Source of the DNA: Geobacter sp. DSM 9736
GTDB taxonomy: Bacteria; Desulfobacterota; Desulfuromonadia; Geobacterales; Geobacteraceae
Reading direction: 5' to 3'
Length of the DNA stretch: 64,000 bases
Assembly: GCF_900187405.1 (NCBI RefSeq)
Contig: NZ_LT896716.1
Span: forward strand, 1,612,001-1,676,000
A model generated the notes under the pieces. That model was not told where the DNA came from. It did no database searches and worked only from the letters and a program-made list of their open reading frames with translations. A program made the translations under genes and the position numbers. Below, piece after piece: positions 9,801-17,418 of the stretch; position 1 is the stretch's first letter; the number at the start of each line of letters is the position of its first letter.

Positions 9801-12000
9801 TGGGGGGTTCAGAAGATCCGTTGGTGACGGTGGTGGTGGGAACTATGTTGATGGTAGCGGAGGAGATATCCCAGTTGGAATCGACCGTAACGCTCCCGCC
9901 GACAGACGTGACTAGTCCTGTAAGGATTACGTTGGTCTGTGGATTCTGGTTTATGTCGTATGCCACGAGGTAACGGCGCAGCGTTCCGTTGACAGTCTCG
10001 GAAAGCCCCGAGATGGTAGCGCTGTTGCCGATGAACGTACCTGAACCCAGAAATGTGTCGGCAGGGTCCAGTTCGCCAAGCGTACCGGCATCTGAATACA
10101 GCTTTACAGCCGCTACGTTGCCGGCCGTGGTGGTGGGTCCGCCTGTCACGGTCACGCTTGAAATGGTCTGCACCCCCATGGGGGCGGACAAAGTGAAGCT
10201 GTCGACAACGTTCCCGGTGGACCCGGCAAGGACGTCGCTGCCTATTACTATGGAACCGTCCCCGATGTTTATGCCGGTAGACATCTCGGCGGTTTCTTCC
10301 ACCACCAGATTCGAGTCGACCGCACCACCGAGGCCTATGCCGCAGCTCGACCTGCTGACCCCGATCTGGATTCCAAGGCGGGACCCGGCCGGAACGTCCT
10401 GGAATGTCTGCCCCGCCAGTGAAATTGTAGCCGTCCTGTAGGTGGAAGTGTTGTACCTGGTGGAGACAGGGGAATTCACCCTGGTGCCGTCCGGCTTCAC
10501 GTAGAACATGGTAAGGGTGAAGGTCCCACCCCCGCTGACCGAACACCGCGCCCTCATCTTGAAGGAAACCCCCTTCACCTGCGACTGTTTGGTGGCGTAT
10601 CCGGGACCATTGAAGTAGAGCGTCAGGAATTTAGGATTAGCAGCGCCGGAATAGTGGTATGTACCGGTAGATACACTCGTGCAGGTATGGGAGGGGAAAT
10701 TGAGGAGCCCCACTAGGCTCGTCCCTGCGGAATTGGTGACGGAGCTTGTTATGCAGGCCGAGTTGGTGATGGAGGGTCCTCCTGTTTCAGGGCGGACGAG
10801 TGGCGTGCCGGTATCCCAGTCTGCTGCATATTTCCGTGATACAGCCGTTCCCGCGCCGTATATGGTAGGCATGCTCGACGAAGTGCTCCTCACGTTGGTG
10901 ACGGCAACGCCGCTGTTAACGGTGAAGTAGGAGTCGTCGACTATGCGCCCCCCTATCGTAGTGAGAGTCGCGGCGTTGCCAGCTATGGAAAAGGTGATGA
11001 AGTACCTCTGCGGGACGGCGGAAAGTGCCTGCGGCGCTGAAAGCGCATAAGCTGAGCCGTTCGGCTGCGTGAAATTGAATGGTCCCCCGATCTGCATGTC
11101 GCTGGCGACGTCGAAGAGGCCGTTGTTGTTGGTGTCCTTGTAAACGCTGTACGATACGTCTGCGAGGTTCTGGTTGCTGCCGATCTTATCCAGTTTTCCC
11201 CCTGTCCAGGTTGCATTGGTGTTTGAATAGAGGTCAAAGCGGAGCATCGCCACATGCCCCTCTCCCAGCAACACGGAACTAAGCGCTCCGCCGTTATAGT
11301 CAGCCAGATTTGTCACGGTGACGGTGTTGATGGCTGAGGCTGCCTCCGTAACGGTAAAATAGGAATAGGTCGTGGAGCGCCCCCAATAGAGTCGTGCTTC
11401 CGAATTTGTGCTTGTCATCCTGCACGAAATCATGACCTTGAGTCGGTGATTCGCAGGAATGGTCCGGGCCGATTGATCCCCGAAGGTGAGCGAAAGGGGG
11501 GCAGCGCTGTATGAGTGGGATTCGTCCGTCCCGGTAGTGGACCAGAGAAGTACACCGTTGCCCGCAGCACCGGATGGATCATAGGAATAGACATCGGCTT
11601 TCCAGTAGATGGGATTGGATGTCCCGTGATTGTCGCGGGTGCCGATTCTAAGTGACGGAGCGGACAAGGTTTGGGAGGTGGCATAGGCAGGACCGTACAC
11701 CGTCATCAACCGCTGCCAACTGGTGGACGAAACGGCCGTGACGTACCTTTCGGTGTTGTAGGTGCCGGTCCGCATGGAGATCATGCCGTTGCGGCGAACC
11801 TCATCATCCGTATAGCCGTCTACACCAAGATACTGTGGGGAGCTGTCGAGGGTGAAGTAATAGGTATTGGTCGCAGAATCCGAAACAAGCGGCGCAAGCC
11901 ATACGAGAGACAGTGTGAGAAGCAGCGTGCATGACAGGGTGAGACATAGCCTGCCTCGCCAGCCCATCGCTTTCATATGTTTTTCAATCCGTTTTCCCAT
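3868..12000 (-). CDS. Giant 34-heme c-type cytochrome with beta-rich N-terminal half
   Basis: This 2710-residue protein has a basic N-terminus and a hydrophobic segment (about residues 17-40) that reads as a signal peptide. Residues about 45-1085 have no heme motif and are Thr/Ser/Gly-rich, beta-like sequence, including a probable fibronectin type III domain (about 868-968) and a following Ig-like stretch. From about residue 1114 to 2626 I count 34 heme sites: 27 CX2CH, 6 CX4CH and one CX3CH at Cys1332. The ATG has GAGG five bases upstream. Such layouts suggest a surface or outer-membrane-associated cytochrome with an adhesive or anchoring half; this is inference. It heads a two-gene operon with the 20-heme cytochrome. 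Confidence 0.88.
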   Translation of the reverse strand: MGKRIEKHMKAMGWRGRLCLTLSCTLLLTLSLVWLAPLVSDSATNTYYFTLDSSPQYLGVDGYTDDEVRRNGMISMRTGTYNTERYVTAVSSTSWQRLMTVYGPAYATSQTLSAPSLRIGTRDNHGTSNPIYWKADVYSYDPSGAAGNGVLLWSTTGTDESHSYSAAPLSLTFGDQSARTIPANHRLKVMISCRMTSTNSEARLYWGRSTTYSYFTVTEAASAINTVTVTNLADYNGGALSSVLLGEGHVAMLRFDLYSNTNATWTGGKLDKIGSNQNLADVSYSVYKDTNNNGLFDVASDMQIGGPFNFTQPNGSAYALSAPQALSAVPQRYFITFSIAGNAATLTTIGGRIVDDSYFTVNSGVAVTNVRSTSSSMPTIYGAGTAVSRKYAADWDTGTPLVRPETGGPSITNSACITSSVTNSAGTSLVGLLNFPSHTCTSVSTGTYHYSGAANPKFLTLYFNGPGYATKQSQVKGVSFKMRARCSVSGGGTFTLTMFYVKPDGTRVNSPVSTRYNTSTYRTATISLAGQTFQDVPAGSRLGIQIGVSRSSCGIGLGGAVDSNLVVEETAEMSTGINIGDGSIVIGSDVLAGSTGNVVDSFTLSAPMGVQTISSVTVTGGPTTTAGNVAAVKLYSDAGTLGELDPADTFLGSGTFIGNSATISGLSETVNGTLRRYLVAYDINQNPQTNVILTGLVTSVGGSVTVDSNWDISSATINIVPTTTVTNGSSEPPNIVLPSGGTATRLDAFGVRINGGSDDTINTVTVSLLPAGVSKKIARLEIVDRVSGRLYGELTAPSIGDDWRISTSGLIAGTTTTECYVRMTPKEGVTTVIPVTGRVTAVTHVKGKYGLLLQDTSGATITLDGEAPGNPIITASPGSVTGQIQLSWTPASDSSGLHASRAYTVVRGIANAPAPANCSSGVQVYQGSGLSATENGLSPGQHYGYRVCATDTVNNVSRGTTSSAIPTIPNVCNNTPSIVVMPSGQFVKSGGQAEYTVSVTNNDTGACSPATFALSLVGTENAGSFIIPSVLASSTMNLSPNGNGATTTLTMTAKPSAVQGATNSLSIRVTSSGHPTVTTDVPVTAMVNDSSELLHSSLTLGQLKYGTWGTDYTCATCHSKGRTTNIKKVSSAIQTPTGERPVVFTVITAATNVATGMLGNDLRGGTTSSNICEVCHHKTRFHQYSAGKTAWKDHNNGKDCMVCHPHSIGFKAVGGQCSDCHGNPPTSFSNLAFPPTNALGSYAPNAGAHARHSDHMGCATCHANGNHASTSTPRRNGLIEMGFIINGANFPGFNNSVTNGTLFTGTDVLSNGYLWSAAPGTTLVKVPNTTTCNVYCHGWPGSGGTNSIPSWIGISQKTCGTCHDATGDTPPASGSHRKHAGTDAESDGIKCGTCHGTYSNYSTSTLHINGQVEWNLSAISSTAAYNGSNSGTTGRLAPGDPAGYGTCTNLYCHSNVQSANGTGGPTYYASPRWGDTADCGGCHDDMAVSASPTGAHRQHAKDPVTQFDCRICHGNGGDANANRHGNQRIDFLFGGLAANTRYSRGTEVVPGSGSYGTCSASNCHGRDVVRWEPESQLPLCDKCHGSAATSAFYDTRGPGSPTGKTEPHVGSHDQHVKASPYAYASSLKCSECHIEPGGPYTPQHIDSALPAEVGFDQVASAGIFYGYTSRPWYDYSTRTCNNLWCHGAGMDSNTGKGAYGGCVDEGGSLGTAGAPKWNDVLLDGTAGDCSKCHSYPPCSPGPGYVHYNKAPADCKDCHNNLNSDGITFNNPSLHVNGVVDGCFTCHGRPPVDMASMTKPELKALSPGNAGAHNAHQLNPSIDGNCYVCHDNYDPTMPGYTLEIGFKAYGGRVTTGTFYGYSTIINNRYVSSNAGTVMRRTTNPALLNTCVNVYCHGGGTSTKPPMAGGSNTKPNWEMGYGEVACGTCHGVTGATYATTGSHSRHAGTGPGGLAMACAACHGEKVNNYHVNGSVEWRLDTADRRFGPSALYRNISSGTTGDTAPSASFGSCTNVYCHSNVQGAGGIGAPSGFRSPVWGGPSPGCGGCHKNMATDPAATGSHSTHANSYACGTCHAGAGSGSVKHADQTIDIAFDGTLAGTTYSAGSHAAGSGPYGTCRNITCHGGRDAVWGGSIDYSLPCLGCHAGAQGSRAAISPQFGGNSHHVQGVTLTNEHCYQCHWEANSDGTINSSYHQRTAGAAVDLVVYTGGVRPSSYAVGSTTIRYVANGTRAEIAKLNTHCLGCHSDAANGTTPFGDGKTPKHYAWDGNSIAARYGNTGTTRWGKYSSASISRKNTVVKAFSAHGNAVANHGGWDTSEKWTDSRNGSASVLCFDCHNSHGSSIDGTTTSYASATVNGGILKDTAAGKGGYSMTYKPMAGGSAADHNLYNPGAGLCFDCHLNATAGITPWGYNSTFGAVQQILGYMDTPRFGSGTFPRQSRYGYKATPNYGGHFGASTALSGTSSHAVGGLCTPCHDPHGVSPSLGANQGYAVPLLKGTWLSSPYKEDVSPADNQNYVAIGAIGYTGEYEGPTRSQAKLDAQKAAMNSYRIDQNTFGPGGNTAMNSTSYKIVETQEQFAGLCLRCHPKQQLTNGTNHVWKSKDRVHESVKGWKTANATAQHSYSCSKCHAPHNASLPRLMVTNCLDSKHRGRMVANTNPVTSGSYRETGYGSGRKPGSYSAHVGENADWYNNKTFTCHENNSADQMWNTKTPW

Positions 12001-12416
12001 GGAAACCTCACTTCGACAGGGTGCTCATTGCATAGCAGCATGCATTCGCTTCGCACCCGATACGCGCGTAATGCCTTGCTGTGGCTTAAACCGGAGGGAC
12101 TACCAAACCACGCGAGAATGCACAATCCATACCCTTAAAATAAAATAGTCTAATGTATTGATTTAAATATAAAATACAATAATAAAAATTATTAAATGTA
12201 TCGGCGATCCAGCTATCTCGACGGCTGAATCGCGCAGAACGAGCTAGCGCGGATGTATGAGACTGGGCGAGGGGTTGGCAACATGCCGGAGGCGGCGAAG
12301 TGGTATCTGCGCCATGGTCGAGGCCCCCCCTGAGAATGCTCATTGAGAAGTTGCGGGGGGGAGTTTCTTGAGTATAGTATTGAGTGTAACTAATTAATCA
12401 AGAGGGAGAGTGTGCG
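12001..12416. other. Divergent intergenic region with AT-rich core
   Basis: The 416 bp between the giant cytochrome gene and the peroxidase gene hold no convincing gene. Positions about 12130-12200 are strikingly AT-rich against the surrounding GC-rich DNA and contain a small inverted repeat (AATAAT with ATTATT around 12177-12192). This is the likely promoter and regulator region for the leftward cytochrome operon. A short leftward reading frame across it lacks any recognisable similarity and was not called. Confidence 0.5.
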
Positions 12417-13451
12417 ATGAAACGCCTTATGACGCTCGCGATGGCGGTACTGCTATCAGGAGGAATCGCGGAGGGACAGGAAACACTCCAACAAAAGGCA
12501 CAGAAGCTCTTCAAGCCCATACCACAGAAACCGGCAATCAAAAAGGGTGACGCAGAGGAAACTAAACTCCGGCTCGGGAAAATGCTTTTCTTCGAGCCGC
12601 GGCTTTCGGCATCGTTTCTCATCAGCTGCAACACCTGCCATAACATGGGGCTCGGCGGCGCCGACCTTCAGGAGACTTCGGTGGGACACGGATGGCAGAA
12701 GGGACCGCGGAACGCCCCGACTGTATTCAATGCAGTCTTCAATACAACACAGTTCTGGGACGGGAGGGCGAAGGACCTGGCCGAACAGGCTAAGGGGCCG
12801 ATCCAGGCGTCGGTGGAGATGAACAACAAGCCGGAGCAGGTCGTGGCGACCCTAAAGAGCATACCAGATTATGCGGCGCTCTTTCAGCAAGCATTTCCGA
12901 AGGAACAGGACCCGGTGACGTTCGACAACATGGCTGCCGCCATCGAGACATTCGAAGCGACCCTTCTGACGCCGGACAGCAGATTCGACAAATTCCTGCG
13001 CGGTAAAAAGGATGCGCTCGATTCGATGGAACAGAAAGGCCTCGCCCTTTTCATGGAGAAAGGCTGCGCCGGCTGCCATAACGGCATCAACCTCGGCGGG
13101 AACGCGTACTTTCCCTTCGGCGTAATCGAGAAGCCCGGAGCTGATATCCTGCCGCCGGGAGATCCAGGGAGATTCAAGGTGACAAATACGGAGAAGGATC
13201 GATACGTCTTCAAGTCCCCTCCCCTGCGGAACGTTGCACTCACCCCACCCTACTTCCATTCCGGCAAGGTGTGGAAACTTCAGGACGCTGTTACGCTGAT
13301 GGGATCGGCCCAGCTTGGAGTGAAGCTTCAGCCTGGAGAGGCTGATGCGATAGCCTATTTCCTCAAGACGCTCACGGGATTGCAGCCAAAGGTCGAGTAC
13401 CCGATCCTGCCTGCCAACTCGCCGACGACGCCGCTCCCGCAGATTCAGTAA
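12417..13451 (+). CDS. Diheme cytochrome c peroxidase (MacA/CcpA-like)
   Basis: The 344-residue protein has a signal peptide and two heme sites, CNTCH at 71-75 and CAGCH at 217-221, the standard bacterial peroxidase layout and length. Other family landmarks are a His at 91 just before GWQKG, a candidate catalytic Glu at 134, and Met295 in the LMGSAQLG stretch, a plausible axial ligand of the second heme. The enzyme reduces H2O2 to water using cytochrome electrons in the periplasm; in Geobacter the related MacA has also been linked to electron transfer during metal reduction. The ribosome site is AGAGGGAGAG. It is divergent from the cytochrome operon. I cannot separate MacA from CcpA by eye. 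Confidence 0.92.
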   Translation: MKRLMTLAMAVLLSGGIAEGQETLQQKAQKLFKPIPQKPAIKKGDAEETKLRLGKMLFFEPRLSASFLISCNTCHNMGLGGADLQETSVGHGWQKGPRNAPTVFNAVFNTTQFWDGRAKDLAEQAKGPIQASVEMNNKPEQVVATLKSIPDYAALFQQAFPKEQDPVTFDNMAAAIETFEATLLTPDSRFDKFLRGKKDALDSMEQKGLALFMEKGCAGCHNGINLGGNAYFPFGVIEKPGADILPPGDPGRFKVTNTEKDRYVFKSPPLRNVALTPPYFHSGKVWKLQDAVTLMGSAQLGVKLQPGEADAIAYFLKTLTGLQPKVEYPILPANSPTTPLPQIQ

Positions 13452-13511
13452 TACGGGAGTGAAGTCATGGTTGTCTCGGCGGCTGCCGGTCCGGACTAAT
13501 GGAGAGAGCGG

Positions 13512-13787
13512 TTAATCCTTCACCAGTTCTACCAGCGTCGCCCCCCATCCACCGGCATCCTCACCGGCAAGCCGGAAGGAAGCGACCAGATGTGACCGGG
13601 AGAGTGCCGCGTGGACCGTACGGCGGAGAGTTCCCGTACCTTTGCCGTGAATGATCCGCACGGAAAAGATGCTTCTGGCCCGGCAGGCGGTGATATACTC
13701 GTGCACCAGATCCGTCACCTCCTGCGGCCGGAAGGTATGAAGATCCAGAACACCGTCTATGGGCATGACGAACGCATCCTGATCCAT
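13512..13787 (-). CDS. Small stand-alone Smr-domain protein
   Basis: Ninety-one residues consisting almost wholly of an Smr domain: the LDLH motif near residue 14 and the HGKGTGTLR motif near residue 47. Smr domains are nucleases or nucleic-acid binders found in MutS2 C-termini and in free proteins; free ones have been tied to mRNA cleavage at stalled ribosomes in other bacteria. AGGAG lies eight bases before the ATG. It sits alone on the minus strand between the peroxidase and triheme cytochrome genes. Confidence 0.88.
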   Translation of the reverse strand: MDQDAFVMPIDGVLDLHTFRPQEVTDLVHEYITACRARSIFSVRIIHGKGTGTLRRTVHAALSRSHLVASFRLAGEDAGGWGATLVELVKD

Positions 13788-13955
13788 TCCATAGTCTCCT
13801 CAATGTGTGCTGCATGGTAGCGTGCAGAACCGCCCATTGCAACCCCTTCCGCCGTATCGGGAGCAGATACACCCGGCGGAAGCGAAATAGCCAGCCAAGA
13901 TATTCGCGGAAGCAGACCCCTTCCTGTTTTTTACGGTATCGGAATGACACTTTTC

Positions 13956-13985
13956 TTGACAATGAAACCTACTTAACACTATAGT
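13956..13985 (+). promoter_or_regulatory. Sigma-70-type promoter for the triheme cytochrome gene
   Basis: TTGACA at 13956-13961 and TATAGT at 13980-13985 are 18 bp apart. The predicted transcript would start near 13992, about 40 nt before the GTG start at 14031. Confidence 0.6.
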
Positions 13986-14030
13986 AGGCGGAATTTTTGA
14001 TCGGACGGGACCACTCGAGGATTTTCAGCC

Positions 14031-14291
14031 GTGCGAAAGTACATTTTCCTGTTCCTGCTACTGGGATGGTCGGCCGGCGCCTCCGCTTTCGTCTACGAGG
14101 CATACAACGGCAACGTGGAGTTCGATCACCGTTTTCACCGCGACAAATTCGCGTGCAAGGAATGCCACAGCGGCCCGCCGGGACATATGGAATTCGACCG
14201 GGAGTCCGCTCATACCTTCTGCATCGGCTGCCACGAGCGCAAAAAGGCGGGTCCCATCAAGCACTGCGCCGAGTGTCATAAAGTATCTTGA
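14031..14291 (+). CDS. Triheme c7-like cytochrome
   Basis: An 86-residue protein with a cleavable signal (hydrophobic to about residue 19, GASA at the end) and three CX2CH sites (CKECH, CIGCH, CAECH). The FDHRFHRD segment near residue 32 supplies His residues as axial ligands, as in c7 cytochromes. Such small periplasmic triheme proteins (the PpcA family) shuttle electrons from inner- to outer-membrane cytochromes. The start is GTG with CGAGGA about nine bases upstream; no in-frame ATG is available near it. It differs from typical PpcA by its heme spacing, so a distinct c7 subgroup is likely. Confidence 0.85.
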   Translation: MRKYIFLFLLLGWSAGASAFVYEAYNGNVEFDHRFHRDKFACKECHSGPPGHMEFDRESAHTFCIGCHERKKAGPIKHCAECHKVS

Positions 14292-14357
14292 GAATCTCCC
14301 GCTTCCGCGGGTTGTCTGCTATATCCTAACCGAACATACACACCAAGGAGGGAAACA

Positions 14358-15221
14358 ATGAAGGGAATAAAACGTTTCTGGTTCATGGCCATGCTCTGTA
14401 TGTCCCTGACCATGCCAGCTCTTTCGGGAGCGGCGGAAGCTCCGGCAGCGAAGCCGGCTCCGGCAGCGAAACCGGCAGTCGTCCTGACCAGCCAGGATTG
14501 CGCCAAGTGCCACACCAGCGAGCCTGCCGACATTGCAGCTGCCGGGGCGAAGCATAAAAACGTCGGATGTACCGACTGCCACACCGGCCATCGTCCGTCA
14601 TCGAAGAACAACATCCCGCAGTGCAGCATGTGCCATAGCGGCTCCCCCCACTACAAGCTCCCGAGCTGCAACGGATGCCACAAGAACCCGCACCGTCCTC
14701 TTGAAATCCAGTTCGGCAATAAGGTCACCGATCCGTGCCTCACCTGCCATACCGAACAGATCAAGCAGCTTAAGGCTAATCCGAGCAAGCACACAGCTCT
14801 TTTCTGCTCCACCTGCCATAACGTTCACGGAAAGATCCCGGCCTGCACACAGTGCCATAAGCCGCACCATCCGCAGCAGACTGCGGCCGAGTGCAAGAAG
14901 TGCCATAAGGCACATCAGCCTACGGCAGTTACCTACGGCAGCGACTTGCCCAACAAGGACTGCATGGGATGCCACAAGAAGGCGTACGACCTGTTGGCTG
15001 CAACAGCCACAAAGCACAAGTCCGTTCCCTGTGTGAGCTGCCATAAGGCCAAGCACAAAATGATACCGAAATGCCAGGATTGCCACGGCACCCCCCACGC
15101 TGCCAGCATGATGAGCAAGTTCAGCAAATGCGGCGACTGCCACAGCACCGCCCACGACCTCAATCGCTTCGAGCAGAAGGCAGCTCCTGCCGCCCCTGCC
15201 CAGGGCAAAAAGAAGAAGTAA
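14358..15221 (+). CDS. Dodecaheme c-type cytochrome
   Basis: I count 12 CX2CH motifs in 287 residues, about one per 20 residues, after a signal peptide and an Ala/Pro/Lys-rich linker (about 28-40). The C-terminus is also Ala/Pro/Lys-rich and ends in a Lys run. His residues recur just before the heme cysteines, fitting bis-His ligation. Such compact polyheme proteins act as periplasmic electron wires or capacitors; the partner is unknown. AAGGAGGGAAACA precedes the ATG. It lies 66 nt behind the triheme gene, separated by a small GC hairpin near 14297-14311, and ends at a strong terminator, so the two may be co-transcribed. Confidence 0.9.
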   Translation: MKGIKRFWFMAMLCMSLTMPALSGAAEAPAAKPAPAAKPAVVLTSQDCAKCHTSEPADIAAAGAKHKNVGCTDCHTGHRPSSKNNIPQCSMCHSGSPHYKLPSCNGCHKNPHRPLEIQFGNKVTDPCLTCHTEQIKQLKANPSKHTALFCSTCHNVHGKIPACTQCHKPHHPQQTAAECKKCHKAHQPTAVTYGSDLPNKDCMGCHKKAYDLLAATATKHKSVPCVSCHKAKHKMIPKCQDCHGTPHAASMMSKFSKCGDCHSTAHDLNRFEQKAAPAAPAQGKKKK

Positions 15222-15242
15222 TTAATCTAAAGCGCACGACGG

Positions 15243-15276
15243 GAGGCCTGCAGGCGCGAGTTTGCAGGCCTCTTTT
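15243..15276 (+). terminator. Rho-independent terminator after dodecaheme gene
   Basis: A perfect 10-bp stem, GAGGCCTGCA (15243-15252) with TGCAGGCCTC (15263-15272), is followed by TTTT. Confidence 0.9.
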
Positions 15277-15371
15277 ATTTCATCGCCTCCTCACCTGCCG
15301 GCTCTTGACAATTCACCCCCCTGCATTACCCTTAGCAATGCTTCGCAATAGCTACAATTTTCGGAGGAACA

Positions 15372-17147
15372 ATGATCGGAACCGAGATCCCTCTCACATG
15401 GAATACCACGCCTCTCTATCCCTCGCCGCAGTCACCGGAGCTTGAAAAGGCCTTTGCCGATGCAGCGGCAGCAGCAGGAGCGTTCCGGGAGAAATATGCT
15501 TCGCGAATCACCCGACTGGATGCAACTGGCCTGCTGGCTGCTCTACAGGAATACGAACGGCTCCAGGAGACAGTAGCGAAGCCACAGCTCTACGCCTACC
15601 TTCTGTTTGCAGCCGATTCCGAAGACAGCTTCAACAAGAAGCTTTCCCAGCGCGCATCTGAGTTCGGGAACCTGATGACCCGGGAGCTCCTCTTTTTCGA
15701 CCTTGAGATAATGGAGATCTCCGAAACGGAATTTGCAGCTCTCTTAGCCGATGGGTGCCTTGAAAATTACAGTTATTTCCTGGAGAGCGTCAGGAAGTTC
15801 CGCCCTCACACCCTGTCGGAGCGAGAAGAACAACTTCTCAAGCTGAAGAGCATGACAGGGACGGAGACACTGACGCGGCTATTCGACGAACTTTCCGCTT
15901 CCTTCCGGTATCGGATGGAGATGGAAGGCGAGGAGCGGGATTTTACAGGGGAAGAGTTGCTCGGGCTACTCCACCACCAGGATCCAGGAGTGCGGGAGCG
16001 CTCATTTTCGGTCTTCCTCCGGCGGCACGAGGAAAACGGCATCACCTTCGGCACCATTCTCAACACCATCGCCCTCGACCACGCAAACGAGCTTGAACTC
16101 CGCAACTACCGCCACCCGATGGAACCCACCAACATCGGAAACGATCTGCCTGAAGAGATCGTGAACCGGCTGATGTCGGTATCAGAAGATAATTATCCGC
16201 TTGCACGAGAATATTTCCTGCTTAAGGCAGATCTCCTCAAACTGCCGAGACTTAAAAATACCGACATCTATGCACCCGTAGCTCAAACCGACCGTCGCTT
16301 CACATTCGACGAATCGCGGAAACTCGTACTTGCCGCGTATGACCTGTTCAACCCTGAATTTCGAGAAATAATAGAGCGTTTTTTCACCGAAGGCAGGATC
16401 GACGCAATGCCGCGGACAGGAAAGTCGGGAGGGGCGTTCTGCATGGGCATGACTCCGTCGCTTTCCCCTTACGTGCTACTGAACTTCACGGGCAATCTCC
16501 GGGATGTGGCCACCATGGCCCATGAGCTCGGCCACGGTCTTCACTTCGTCCTCGCCCAGGAACAGACCATGCTCAATTATCACGCCCCTCTGCCGCTGGC
16601 GGAAACCGCTTCCGTTTTCGGGGAGATGCTGCTGACCCGCTACCTTCTTGAAAAAGAGGCTGACAAAAGCATCAAGATAGCCCTGCTGTGCGCCAAGATC
16701 GAAGACATCATCGCAACCACCTTCCGGCAGAATGTGCTAACACGGTTCGAGGAAAGGGTTCACCTGGAACGCAAGGAGGGGCTTCTCACTTCCGAGCGGA
16801 TATGTGAGCTCTGGTGGGAGGAAAACGGAAAGCTGTATGGAAATTCGGTGGACATGATAGAACCCTACCGCTGGGGATGGAGCTATATCTCCCACTTCAT
16901 CCACACGCGATTCTACTGCTACTCCTATACTTTCGCCGAACTGCTAGTCCTGTCGCTCTACCGTAGCTACTTGGAGCAGGGAGCCGCCTTCATCCCTACC
17001 TATCAGGGTATCCTGCGAAGCGGCAACTCGCGTTCCCCTGCCGAAACCCTCCAACCTGCCGGCATCGACCTGGCAGATCACGCATTCTGGCAGAAAGGTT
17101 ATGACTTTCTCAAGGACCTGATTTCGCAGCTCAGACAGCTCCTTTAA
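15372..17147 (+). CDS. M3-family oligoendopeptidase (PepF-like)
   Basis: The 591-residue protein carries the zinc-protease motif HELGH at residues 384-388, inside the M3 signature AHELGHGLH, with the downstream Glu-rich helix (LPLAETASVFGEML) giving the third ligand. Length and the C-terminal pattern ending in the SPAETL segment fit PepF/oligoendopeptidase F. It has no signal peptide, so it degrades short peptides in the cytoplasm. CGGAGGAACA precedes the ATG. A TTGACA box at 15305 with a weak TACCCT 16 bp on could be its promoter. Confidence 0.93.
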   Translation: MIGTEIPLTWNTTPLYPSPQSPELEKAFADAAAAAGAFREKYASRITRLDATGLLAALQEYERLQETVAKPQLYAYLLFAADSEDSFNKKLSQRASEFGNLMTRELLFFDLEIMEISETEFAALLADGCLENYSYFLESVRKFRPHTLSEREEQLLKLKSMTGTETLTRLFDELSASFRYRMEMEGEERDFTGEELLGLLHHQDPGVRERSFSVFLRRHEENGITFGTILNTIALDHANELELRNYRHPMEPTNIGNDLPEEIVNRLMSVSEDNYPLAREYFLLKADLLKLPRLKNTDIYAPVAQTDRRFTFDESRKLVLAAYDLFNPEFREIIERFFTEGRIDAMPRTGKSGGAFCMGMTPSLSPYVLLNFTGNLRDVATMAHELGHGLHFVLAQEQTMLNYHAPLPLAETASVFGEMLLTRYLLEKEADKSIKIALLCAKIEDIIATTFRQNVLTRFEERVHLERKEGLLTSERICELWWEENGKLYGNSVDMIEPYRWGWSYISHFIHTRFYCYSYTFAELLVLSLYRSYLEQGAAFIPTYQGILRSGNSRSPAETLQPAGIDLADHAFWQKGYDFLKDLISQLRQLL

Positions 17148-17167
17148 AGAATTCTTGGCACAGGGGC

Positions 17168-17200
17168 GGCGGCTAAGTCAACGATCTGACTCAAGCCGCC
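17168..17200. terminator. Strong hairpin after the peptidase gene
   Basis: GGCGGCT-A-AGTCA pairs with TGACT-CA-AGCCGCC around a 6-nt loop. There is no clear U-run after it on the plus strand, so termination is probable rather than certain. Confidence 0.45.
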
Positions 17201-17418
17201 GTTATCCTCCTGTTGAACAATTTTGACACCCATCAGTATCGCGCCCCTTCTGAAGCCGATCTTCACGGAATTCGCCCACCTGCACCGGATCCGGTCCGAT
17301 GGACACACCAGCCTCCCTCCAGGGCACACAAGTTGCTTTCACTCAGACGATGCCGTTCTGCAGCCGTCATTGGCCAGCAATCGGCTCAAGCACTTTCGTT
17401 TCCCACAGAGGAGGAAAC

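Noticed and set aside
12001-12416. Cyclic-di-GMP (GEMM) riboswitch before the cytochrome genes
   Set aside because: Such riboswitches are common before Geobacter cytochromes, but I do not see the conserved core on either strand here or before 14031 or 14358.
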